Shown here: in pieces, positions 35,433-44,748 of the stretch
Position numbering within the stretch: position 1 is the first letter of the stretch
Layout: each line of letters begins with the position of its first letter
Notes under the pieces: generated by a model
The model's database searches: none
Told to the model about the DNA's origin: nothing
The model's input: the letters and a program-made list of their open reading frames with translations, nothing else
Position numbers and translations under genes: made by a program
From: Flagellimonas sp. CMM7
GTDB lineage: Bacteria > Bacteroidota > Bacteroidia > Flavobacteriales > Flavobacteriaceae
Reading direction: 5' to 3'
Assembly (NCBI RefSeq): GCF_021390195.1
Contig: NZ_CP090003.1
Span: 2,220,001-2,284,000, forward strand
Length of the DNA stretch: 64,000 nt

Positions 35433-38195
35433 ATGAGAAGACTAGTAATCATTTCCCTCATGCTGTTTGGTGTTATCTCTTATGCGCAGACAACAGTACA
35501 GGGAACAGTGGTCGATGAAAATAATGAACCTATTCCTGGAGCCAATGTGGTTTTGGTTGGAAAAGCTGAAGGAACTACTACAGATTTCGATGGAAATTTC
35601 ACCTTTAACACCTCAGAGCAACCCCCATTTGCACTTCGTTTTACGAGTATAGGATTTTCTGATTTAATAATGCAAGTCACTTCTAATAATCAGACACTTT
35701 CTGTAACATTAAGTGAGGCGTCTACACTTTTAGACGAAATTGTAATCTCGGCTTCCAGAACTCCGGAAAGAATTTTTGAATCTCCGGTTTCAGTTGAGAG
35801 ATTTGGATTGAAGGAAATTAAAAATACAACCGCTGAATCTTTTTATGGTGGTTTACAAAATTTAAAAGGTGTAGATATCAACACAAACAGTTTAACCTTC
35901 CAATCTATAAACACAAGAGGTTTTGCCGCATTCTCCAACAATAGATTTTTGCAGCTTGTAGATGGGATGGACAACTCCGCTCCAGGTCTAAACTTTGTTT
36001 TAGGAAACTTGGTTGGTATGTCAGAATTGGAAGTACAGAGTGTTGAGATTCTTCCAGGAGCTTCTTCTGCATTATATGGTGCTGGTGCATTCAACGGGAT
36101 TCTTTTTATGACCAGTAAGAGTCCTTTTGATTTTCAAGGGATTAGTGCCTATGGAAAAACAGGTTTAACATCGCAAGATGCAGCAGGGGATAATAACTAT
36201 TATGATTTTGGTATTAGAGTGGCCCATGCATTTAGTGATAAGGTAGCAGTCAAAGCAAATTTATCTTTTTTAAAGGGTGAGGATTGGCATGCGGTGAACA
36301 CAACGGATTTATCAAACCTTGGAGCGGATAGAACAGACCCTAATTACAATGGGCTTAATATTTATGGTGATGAAGTAACTACACTTTTAAATTTTGATGC
36401 TGCTGCTGGATTCCCAACAGGAACTGTTGGTACGGCAGATGTTTCAAGAACAGGTTATGCAGAAAATCAATTGGTGGATTATGATGCGCAAAGTGTTAAA
36501 TCTGACTTTTCTGTTTTCTATAGACCTTTTGCAGATGATTTTGAGATTATCTACAACGGAAGAGTGGGTAGAGGAAACACTATCTATCAAGGCGCTAATA
36601 GGTACTCGGTAAAAAACTTTATCCTGCAACAACACAAAATTGAATTTAGAAACAAGAATTTCTTCTTAAGAGGATATATTACTACGGAGAACTCCGGAGA
36701 TTCATATGATACCCGTTTTGCGGCAATTAATGTAAACAGAAGATGGAAATCGGATACGCAATGGTTCACTGAATATGCCGGGGCTTATATACCTGCTTTT
36801 CTTGGAGGAATACAACAAGGAGGGCTTTCAAGGGAAGATGCTTCGACTGCAGCACATGCGGTAGCAAGACAAGCTGCAGATACAGGAAGACTTGTTCCTG
36901 GCACACCTGCATTTCAAAATGCGTTAAACTCTGTTATTAGTGATGGAGATTTGTCGACAGGAGCAAAATTTATAGACAATACTAAATTCCGTCATGTAAA
37001 TGGTAATTATAATATAGCGCATCTTATAGATGACTGGGCAGATATTCAAATAGGAGGTTCTTTCCGTGAGTATGAATTAAACTCTGGGGGAACAATATTT
37101 ACTGACTTTGATGGTCCTATAAAATATAATGAATATGGTGCCTATGTTCAGGTGCAAAAGAAGTTCATGGATGATCGAATTAAGTTCACAGGCTCTGCTC
37201 GTTATGACAAGAACGAATTCTTTGATGGCTTTCTGTCACCAAGGCTTGGTTTATCCTATACTGCCGGGGAGAAGAGAAATCATAACATTAGAATTTCCGC
37301 CCAACAAGGATTTAGAAACCCTACAACACAAGATTTGTTTATTGGTTTAAATGCTGGCTCGGCTATTTTAGTTGGTTCGGCTCCTTCAAATTTGGATAGA
37401 GATGTCAGAACATTTAATGTAACTCAAAGTGGTCAAGATTTGATTGGACAATCAACTGTGGATATCGTGGGACGAGCTGCCTATGAAAATGCATACTCAC
37501 TAAATTCAGTTCTGGCAGGAGCGCCTGAAGTTGCAAATACTTCCGTGATTAAACCAGAAGAGATTACAGCTTTTGAAGCAGGGTACAGAGGGCAAATAGG
37601 AAAATTCACAGTAGATTTAAGTGGATACTATAATAGGTACAAAGATTTTATCTCAAATGTAACCGTATTGGTTCCTTTTTATGGAACTGCAGGAGATGGT
37701 GGACTTTCATTGCTTGCTTTGCAAAATGGAGATAGACAAGCATATCAAACTTATACCAATGCAGAAGTTGATATTGATTCTTGGGGAGGTACTATTGGAG
37801 TAGATACCAAGGTGATGGGTAATTTTGATTTAGGCGTTAACTACACCTATGCAGAATTTGATTTTGATAAAGCACGATTCCCAGACTTTGAAACCAATTT
37901 CAATACTCCAAAACACAAAGTGAAAGCTTCTTTTGGGAATACAGCACTTTTTGAAAACTTTGGTTTTAATGTAAATTACAGATGGAGCGATAGTTTCTTT
38001 TGGGAGGCTACCTTTGCTGATGGGGATGTTCCAGCATATACTGTGCTAGATGCTCAAATCAATTATTCAGTTCCAAGCATAAAATCAATTTTTAAAGCTG
38101 GAGGTTCAAACCTTTTAGGGGATGAATATTTTCAAGCTGTTGGTACAGGTAACATAGGATCTATCTACTACGTATCTTGGACAATTAACCCATAG
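35433..38195 (+). CDS. TonB-dependent receptor with carboxypeptidase-like N-domain
   Basis: A 920-residue outer-membrane receptor. Signal peptide 1-19 (ends SYAQ), carboxypeptidase-regulatory-like beta domain about 20-105 (VQGTVVDENNEPIPGANVVL), then the plug with SLTFQSINTRGFAAFSNNRF, VEILPGASSALYGAGAFNG. The barrel region is long and ends YYVSWTINP rather than a terminal aromatic, which is slightly unusual. No SusD partner follows, so it is not a standard glycan-uptake SusC. Substrate unknown. The gene stands alone between two intrinsic terminators with a palindrome in its promoter region, so it is probably regulated individually. Confidence 0.9.
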   Translation: MRRLVIISLMLFGVISYAQTTVQGTVVDENNEPIPGANVVLVGKAEGTTTDFDGNFTFNTSEQPPFALRFTSIGFSDLIMQVTSNNQTLSVTLSEASTLLDEIVISASRTPERIFESPVSVERFGLKEIKNTTAESFYGGLQNLKGVDINTNSLTFQSINTRGFAAFSNNRFLQLVDGMDNSAPGLNFVLGNLVGMSELEVQSVEILPGASSALYGAGAFNGILFMTSKSPFDFQGISAYGKTGLTSQDAAGDNNYYDFGIRVAHAFSDKVAVKANLSFLKGEDWHAVNTTDLSNLGADRTDPNYNGLNIYGDEVTTLLNFDAAAGFPTGTVGTADVSRTGYAENQLVDYDAQSVKSDFSVFYRPFADDFEIIYNGRVGRGNTIYQGANRYSVKNFILQQHKIEFRNKNFFLRGYITTENSGDSYDTRFAAINVNRRWKSDTQWFTEYAGAYIPAFLGGIQQGGLSREDASTAAHAVARQAADTGRLVPGTPAFQNALNSVISDGDLSTGAKFIDNTKFRHVNGNYNIAHLIDDWADIQIGGSFREYELNSGGTIFTDFDGPIKYNEYGAYVQVQKKFMDDRIKFTGSARYDKNEFFDGFLSPRLGLSYTAGEKRNHNIRISAQQGFRNPTTQDLFIGLNAGSAILVGSAPSNLDRDVRTFNVTQSGQDLIGQSTVDIVGRAAYENAYSLNSVLAGAPEVANTSVIKPEEITAFEAGYRGQIGKFTVDLSGYYNRYKDFISNVTVLVPFYGTAGDGGLSLLALQNGDRQAYQTYTNAEVDIDSWGGTIGVDTKVMGNFDLGVNYTYAEFDFDKARFPDFETNFNTPKHKVKASFGNTALFENFGFNVNYRWSDSFFWEATFADGDVPAYTVLDAQINYSVPSIKSIFKAGGSNLLGDEYFQAVGTGNIGSIYYVSWTINP

Positions 38196-38220
38196 GATAC
38201 AACTTTAAAATACATTCAAA

Positions 38221-38247
38221 GGCACTGAGAAAATCAGTGCCTTTTTT
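38221..38247 (+). terminator. Terminator after TonB receptor
   Basis: GGCACTGA (38221-38228), loop GAAAA, TCAGTGCC (38234-38241), then six T. The stem shares GCACTGA/TCAGTGC with the glmS terminator at 35247. Confidence 0.88.
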
Positions 38248-38268
38248 GTTGCTAAAAAAAGGGTTTAG

Positions 38269-39867
<1,599 letters not shown>

Positions 39868-39870
39868 GAT

Positions 39871-40149
39871 ATGTATTTAGAAATTGTATCACCAGAAGCT
39901 ACGTTATTTGCAGGTGAAGTAACCTCGGTTACTGTACCTGGTATAAATGGCGAATTTCAAATGTTGCAGAATCACGCACCTATTGTTTCCTTACTTCAAG
40001 AAGGAGATGTTAAGGTTCAGGGAGACATTGCCATTGATGAAGATTTTCAAAATAAATTTTCTAAAGGCTCTAATGGTGAGACCATTCTTTCCATTGTAAG
40101 TGGAACAATCGAAATGAAAGACAACAAAGTGATTGTTTTGGCGGATTAA
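39871..40149 (+). CDS. atpC: F0F1 ATP synthase subunit epsilon, short form
   Basis: A 92-residue protein holding only the N-terminal beta-sandwich of epsilon (YLEIVSPEATLFAGEVTSVT, then GINGEFQMLQNHAPIVSLL). The C-terminal two-helix regulatory domain found in roughly 130-140-residue epsilons is absent, so helix-based self-inhibition of ATP hydrolysis is not expected. It ends before a strong hairpin terminator. Confidence 0.93.
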   Translation: MYLEIVSPEATLFAGEVTSVTVPGINGEFQMLQNHAPIVSLLQEGDVKVQGDIAIDEDFQNKFSKGSNGETILSIVSGTIEMKDNKVIVLAD

Positions 40150-40171
40150 GCGATACAGAAGTATAAAGAAT

Positions 40172-40200
40172 AAAAAGCCGCTCAAACGAGCGGCTTTTTT
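40172..40200. terminator. Bidirectional terminator between atpC and GNAT gene
   Basis: AAAAAGCCGCTC (40172-40183), loop AAAC, GAGCGGCTTTTTT (40188-40200). It serves atpC on the plus strand, and its A-tract gives a U-tract for the convergent acetyltransferase gene, whose stop overlaps its edge. Confidence 0.9.
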
Positions 40201-40729
40201 ATGTCAAGAGAGTAAGAGACCACTCTTTTCCTTTAGAACTGTATCTTTTTAGTTCTATAAATCCAACAGCGCTATGTGCATGTAAAGAACGTTTGTTCTT
40301 AGCATCAACTTCGGTTATTATGGTATCAAAACCTTTTGGAAGTTTTTCTTTCATAGTGCTGTACAACCCTCTGAATACACCTTTGCCCCTATATTCTTTT
40401 GAAACACAAATTTGACCCATAACCATATAATTGCAATTGTTTTGCGTCAGCCTATTGATTTCGTGAAACATGGGTTTTAAAACTTCAATGAGACTGGCAA
40501 ACTTAGGATGCATACATAACGCATACCCAACAACCTTTCCGTGTTCCAAAGCAATAATATGAGGGCATTCATCATTCATTTCTTTTAGAGAACCCAACGA
40601 ATGTTCTACAGTTAAAAATCCTTCTTGCTCCTTTTCTTTGGCAGATAAATTTTTTGGGAGATTCTGTTGTTGAAGTGCAAGAATTTGCTCAAGCTGGTTA
40701 ATTGTTGAGGCCTGTTTATAGGTAATCAT
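40199..40729 (-). CDS. GNAT family N-acetyltransferase
   Basis: A 176-residue GNAT domain. Motif A, which binds acetyl-CoA, is visible: QICVSKEYRGKGVFRGLYST (R-G-K-G). ITEVDAKNKRSLHAHSAVGFIELKRY supplies the typical motif B with N-x-R-S-L-x-A-H and G-F. Substrate unknown; probably a small molecule or protein N-terminus. It lies directly downstream of the M61 peptidase gene with no gap, so the pair is co-transcribed. Confidence 0.85.
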   Translation of the reverse strand: MITYKQASTINQLEQILALQQQNLPKNLSAKEKEQEGFLTVEHSLGSLKEMNDECPHIIALEHGKVVGYALCMHPKFASLIEVLKPMFHEINRLTQNNCNYMVMGQICVSKEYRGKGVFRGLYSTMKEKLPKGFDTIITEVDAKNKRSLHAHSAVGFIELKRYSSKGKEWSLTLLT

Positions 40730-42526
40730 CTATTCACTTTTGAGCCACTCTTTTCGCCGCTGTAACATTTCCGCAGTAGGTACTTGCTCTGCATCTTCCA
40801 TTAAACGGATTGAATAACTAGGATGTGACTCTGGAATTAACGTAGTGGTTTTTGTATTTCCAAATCGAGAAAAGTTAACCTCTAAAGAATCACCTTTATT
40901 GAATTGTTTAAGGTAATCGGCAAACTCCTGTCCTTCAGTAAAAGGAATATTGTTGATGCTTAAAATAACATCTCCTTTACTCAGTTTTGAATTATAAGCA
41001 GGACTTCCAATTTTTGGGTTTCTTCTGATGCGTGCCCCTTTGCCATCCTCATTTATGGAGACCGAAAAACCAAAATAGGGTTTGTCCTTACTTTGTTGAA
41101 GCGTTACACCCACGGATTGAAAAAGCGCGTTATAATTTGGCATATTGCTTTTATGGATGTAGTCATTAAAAAAGGTATCCCCTAAAGTTTTACCTGCATA
41201 TTGAGTCAATACCGCATGAAGATTGTCTATGGTGTACGGAATTTCCTTTTTTCCGTATTGTTGCCAGACCATTTTCATATAATCATCAAGGTTCAGGTTG
41301 TTTTGTCTTAAAGATAAATCCAATGCTAGTCCTAAAACACTACCATAGGAATAATAAGAGATGAATGTATTTTCTCTATTCACAGGGTCAACGGAGGTAG
41401 CAGCATCTACAAAGGGAGCCTGAAAACTCATCTCTATAGGATTGAAAAATTGTCTTGCCGGAGAATTCCATACATAATTGAAGTTGCCCGTAATACCTTC
41501 TACATACTCTTTTGGAGATATTAGTCCGGCTCTGCATAAGATTAGATTGGTATAATAGCTTGTAAAACCTTCCGCGAACCAAAGTTCACCACTCATGTTT
41601 GCAGCCTCAAAACTAAAAGGTTCCAAAGTTTTAGGTCGTATTCTTTCAACATTCCATGCGTGAAAAAACTCATGGGACACCGTTCCAATATTACGTTCCA
41701 TCCCGCCGTTTGCCAAACTACGGGTACTGGTTAAAACTGTAGAATTTCTATGTTCCATGCCATCCCCTGAAGCATTGGGAACATAGCAAGCCAAAAAAGT
41801 ATAAGTTCCATAATCAAAGTTTGGAAGTTCACCATACACTTTTTTTTCAGCTAAAACTACTTTCCTCACTTTTTCAAAATAAGCATCGGCTTCGGTTTCT
41901 GTTCCATTATGGTGCAGAGCAAGCTGAATTGTTTGTCCATCCAACTCAAAGGTTTTTAAAATGAAATCACTGATTTCCGTTGGGCTATCCATAAAATAAT
42001 ACAGGTTTGGCGCCATGTAGGTAGTCCCAGATACTAATGGCAACTGAGTAGCTACTTTCCAGTTAAGGTCATCTCTAACGTTAAAAGTAACCTCTATTTT
42101 ACGTTTGCTAAGTTGGGGAGCATACATAAAAGTTGCAGGTATATTTAAGTGAGCATGAGTCTCGTCAACTTGCGAATAGGTGCCATCACCTCTGTTGGCG
42201 AACAGTGTGTATTCAATTTTTACAGAACCATCATGTCCAGTTATTTCCCATTCATATGGGTTAGGTCGATGAACACTTAGGTTATTTCCTTTACTATCCA
42301 TTGCTTTAAATCCATATACATTCTTAGCAAATTCATGCAAGGCATATCGTCCAGGAGATGTTCTGCTCATTCGAACAAAAAGTGTGTCCATGTCTAAATC
42401 GGGGAAAGAAACACTAATTGCTGCTTCATGGTGTACAGCATTCTCAAATGAAATTTCGTAAGTGTTGGTTTGGGCTTCCATGACCAAAACAGAAAATATT
42501 GCAAAAAAAGAAAAAAAGGGTTTCAT
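40730..42526 (-). CDS. M61 family metallopeptidase with PDZ domain
   Basis: A 598-residue exported glycyl-aminopeptidase-type protein. Signal peptide about 1-19 (ends MEAQT). An N-terminal beta domain leads to the gluzincin core H285-E-F-F-H289 with the distal Glu in WFAEGFTSYYTNL. A PDZ domain lies at about residues 480-570 (GFSVSINEDGKGARI, NSKLSKGDVILSINNIPF). It likely cleaves peptides in the periplasm. It is followed immediately by the GNAT gene. Confidence 0.88.
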   Translation of the reverse strand: MKPFFSFFAIFSVLVMEAQTNTYEISFENAVHHEAAISVSFPDLDMDTLFVRMSRTSPGRYALHEFAKNVYGFKAMDSKGNNLSVHRPNPYEWEITGHDGSVKIEYTLFANRGDGTYSQVDETHAHLNIPATFMYAPQLSKRKIEVTFNVRDDLNWKVATQLPLVSGTTYMAPNLYYFMDSPTEISDFILKTFELDGQTIQLALHHNGTETEADAYFEKVRKVVLAEKKVYGELPNFDYGTYTFLACYVPNASGDGMEHRNSTVLTSTRSLANGGMERNIGTVSHEFFHAWNVERIRPKTLEPFSFEAANMSGELWFAEGFTSYYTNLILCRAGLISPKEYVEGITGNFNYVWNSPARQFFNPIEMSFQAPFVDAATSVDPVNRENTFISYYSYGSVLGLALDLSLRQNNLNLDDYMKMVWQQYGKKEIPYTIDNLHAVLTQYAGKTLGDTFFNDYIHKSNMPNYNALFQSVGVTLQQSKDKPYFGFSVSINEDGKGARIRRNPKIGSPAYNSKLSKGDVILSINNIPFTEGQEFADYLKQFNKGDSLEVNFSRFGNTKTTTLIPESHPSYSIRLMEDAEQVPTAEMLQRRKEWLKSE

Positions 42527-42555
42527 TCAATAAAAGGTTTGTAAGAGACTAAAAG

Positions 42556-42573
42556 TACTATTTAAAAATAGTA
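42556..42573. promoter_or_regulatory. Inverted repeat upstream of bioF
   Basis: TACTATTT-AA-AAATAGTA is a perfect 8-bp inverted repeat with a 2-base spacer, six bases before TAAATTTG (42579-42586), which fits the -7 consensus. It is placed where a repressor operator for the biotin genes would be. No copy was found before bioA or bioB. Confidence 0.4.
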
Positions 42574-42578
42574 AATAC

Positions 42579-42586
42579 TAAATTTG
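42579..42586 (+). promoter_or_regulatory. -7 element of bioF
   Basis: TAAATTTG fits TAnnTTTG and ends four bases before the bioF ATG at 42591. If used, the transcript would be leaderless or nearly so. No -33 TTG is evident. Confidence 0.4.
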
Positions 42587-42590
42587 TGTT

Positions 42591-43751
42591 ATGGAGAGAC
42601 TGCCCCATAAGCTACAATTAAAACTATCTGAAAGATTGACAAATGGCTCCATGCGAAGCCTAAAAAAGGGTGGTGACTTAATTGATTTTTCTTCGAATGA
42701 TTATTTGGGCTTAGCAGGAAAAAAAATGATAAATGAAGCGACCACGGCAATTCTTAAAGAGCGAAATCTTAATGAAAACGGTGCCACAGGGTCTAGATTG
42801 CTAACAGGTAATCATATTTTATACAAGGAGCTTGAAGATTTTTTGGCATTGTATCATAATTCTAAGACGGCCCTTGTGTTCAACTCAGGATATGATGCCA
42901 ACATCGGATTCTTTTCCTCAGTTCCTCAACGTGGAGACATCATTTTATATGATGAGTTGGTGCATGCCAGTATTAGGGATGGGATTAAAATGAGCAATGC
43001 AAAGAGCTATAAATTCAAACATAATGATTTAAAGAACTTAGGTGAGAAAATTTCACTGTCACTTCGAGCGCAGTCGAGAAGTAAAGACAGCGAAATTTAC
43101 ATTGTTACGGAATCTGTTTTTTCCATGGATGGAGATTCACCTGATATTAAAGCATTGGCAGACTTTTGTGCTAAAAATGGTTGCTATTTGGTTATTGATG
43201 AAGCGCATGCAACAGGAATCTTTGGTGATGGAAAAGATCTGGTCTGTCAACTGGGATTGGAGGAAAAAGTTTTTGCCAGAATCATCACTTTTGGTAAAGC
43301 ATTGGGGAGTCATGGAGCAGTTGTTTTAGGGAGCCATGATTTAAAGACTTACTTGGTCAATTTTGCTCGAAGCTTAATTTATACCACCGCTCTTTCACCA
43401 CATACAGTAGCTTCAGTTTTGTCTGCATATCAGTATTTGGAAACATCTAGTAGTGCAGATAGGTTGGAGTTAAAAGAAAACATCAAGTATTTTAAAGAAC
43501 AGATTCAATTTTTAAATTTGAATGGGGGCTTTATTGAGAGTAATTCGGCAATACATTCTTTAATAATTCCTAGAAACGAAAGAGTAAAACAAGTATCAAA
43601 AAATTTACAATCTGAAGGCTTTGATGTAAAACCAATTCTGTCACCTACTGTAAAAGCTGGACAAGAGCGATTGCGATTTTGTTTGCATTCATACAATACA
43701 AAAGAAGAAATATCGCGAGTTTTGTCAATAACAAGAAATCTTATAAAATAA
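42591..43751 (+). CDS. bioF: 8-amino-7-oxononanoate synthase
   Basis: A 386-residue PLP-dependent alpha-oxoamine synthase that condenses pimeloyl-ACP/CoA with alanine in biotin synthesis. GATGSRLLTGNH, ESVFSMDGDSPDI, VIDEAHATGIFGD and the PLP-lysine segment ITFGKALGSHG are all present. An extra loop at about residues 153-170 (SLSLRAQSRSKDSE) is encoded by a 51-bp palindrome (43048-43098); the frame stays open and the flanking motifs are intact. The stop overlaps the next start (TAATG), so translation is coupled to the DUF2007 gene. Confidence 0.93.
   Translation: MERLPHKLQLKLSERLTNGSMRSLKKGGDLIDFSSNDYLGLAGKKMINEATTAILKERNLNENGATGSRLLTGNHILYKELEDFLALYHNSKTALVFNSGYDANIGFFSSVPQRGDIILYDELVHASIRDGIKMSNAKSYKFKHNDLKNLGEKISLSLRAQSRSKDSEIYIVTESVFSMDGDSPDIKALADFCAKNGCYLVIDEAHATGIFGDGKDLVCQLGLEEKVFARIITFGKALGSHGAVVLGSHDLKTYLVNFARSLIYTTALSPHTVASVLSAYQYLETSSSADRLELKENIKYFKEQIQFLNLNGGFIESNSAIHSLIIPRNERVKQVSKNLQSEGFDVKPILSPTVKAGQERLRFCLHSYNTKEEISRVLSITRNLIK
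43048..43098. repeat. REP-like palindrome inside bioF
   Basis: Arms: AAATTTC-A-CTGTC-ACTTCGAG (43048-43068) against CGAGAAGT-AAA-GACAG-C-GAAATTT (43075-43098), with CGCAGT as the loop. The centre TTCGAGCGCAGTCGAGAA resembles interspersed palindromes common in Bacteroidota genomes. Its length is 51 bases, 17 codons, so it leaves the bioF frame intact. Confidence 0.7.
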
Positions 43752-44137
43752 TGGCGGAAGAATTTTACACACTTGCTTCTTTTGAATTCCCTGCAGATGT
43801 TCAAATTATTAAAGGAAGGCTTGAAGCAGAGGGTATTGCTGTTTTTTTAAAAGATGAGAATACCATTAACTCAGACCCTTTAATTAGTAGTGCTATAGGT
43901 GGGGTGAAATTACGAGTTTATGCTATAGATAAAGAAAGAGCAAAGGAGATTTATGATGAGGTGCGAAACTACGCGACGGATAATCAAGGTAATCTTATTA
44001 TTTGCCCCAATTGTAAAGCAACAAAGTCTGAGACATACTACTCTAGAAACAGTATCTTTTACAAACTCTTCCCCTTTTTTGAGCCTAAAAAATACAAGTG
44101 CGCTCAATGTAATTTTATTACCAAACCGCAACAATGA
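43751..44137 (+). CDS. DUF2007 protein with C-terminal zinc ribbon
   Basis: A 128-residue protein. The N-terminal DUF2007 domain (YTLASFEFPADVQIIKGRLE, then AEGIAVFLKDENTI, GGVKLRVYAIDKERAKEIYD) is a small ferredoxin-like fold called putative signal-transducing in databases. A C-terminal Cys4 zinc ribbon follows: CPNC and CAQC pairs about 32 residues apart. The start ATG at 43751 overlaps the bioF stop (TAATG), and its stop overlaps bioD (ATGA-type), so it is translationally coupled into the biotin operon. Its role there is unknown. Confidence 0.8.
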   Translation: MAEEFYTLASFEFPADVQIIKGRLEAEGIAVFLKDENTINSDPLISSAIGGVKLRVYAIDKERAKEIYDEVRNYATDNQGNLIICPNCKATKSETYYSRNSIFYKLFPFFEPKKYKCAQCNFITKPQQ

Positions 44138-44748
44138 GATTTTTTATAACAGGTATATCAACGGATGTTGGTAAAACCATTGCATCAGCAATAGTAGTAG
44201 AAGCACTTCAAGCAGATTATTGGAAACCAGTGCAAGCTGGGGATTTAAAATATTCGGATAGTCATAAGATTGAAGAGTTAATTTCAAACAGTAAGACAAA
44301 AATCCATATGAACAGTTATGCTTTACATACTCCAATGAGCCCTCATGCTGCCGCGGAAATAGATAGAGTCACTATTGAGGTTGACAAAATCAAAGAACCG
44401 AACACGGAAAACCGTCTGGTAATTGAAGGGGCTGGTGGATTGTTGGTGCCTTTAAACGATTCCGAAACCATCTTTGATTTGATTAAGTTGGATTACAAAG
44501 TCATAGTAGTGTCCAGACATTATTTAGGGAGCATAAACCATTCACTTTTGACCATAGAAAAACTTCAAGAAAAAAATCTAAACGTTGGTGTTATTTTCAG
44601 CGGAGATGAACACCCGACCACAGAAAGTATCATTTTAAAGAAAACCGGGGTTACATTTCTTGGGCGAATTAAGGAGGAGAAAGTTTTTAACAAGGAAGTG
44701 GTTAAAAAATATGCGGAACAATTTAGATCCGCTCTAGAGTCATTCTAA
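44134..44748 (+). CDS. bioD: Dethiobiotin synthetase
   Basis: A 204-residue P-loop enzyme closing the ureido ring of dethiobiotin with CO2 and ATP. The N-terminal P-loop is FITGISTDVGKTIASA with the family's T-D-x-G-K-T. YWKPVQAGDL, MSPHAAAEID, and VIEGAGGLLVPL complete the substrate sites. It overlaps the DUF2007 gene by 4 bases and the convergent GT39 gene by 9 bases at its 3' end. Confidence 0.94.
   Translation: MRFFITGISTDVGKTIASAIVVEALQADYWKPVQAGDLKYSDSHKIEELISNSKTKIHMNSYALHTPMSPHAAAEIDRVTIEVDKIKEPNTENRLVIEGAGGLLVPLNDSETIFDLIKLDYKVIVVSRHYLGSINHSLLTIEKLQEKNLNVGVIFSGDEHPTTESIILKKTGVTFLGRIKEEKVFNKEVVKKYAEQFRSALESF

Noticed and set aside
43591..43751. bioF as a pseudogene because of the inserted palindrome
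   Set aside because: The insertion is a multiple of three and all catalytic motifs before and after it are intact.
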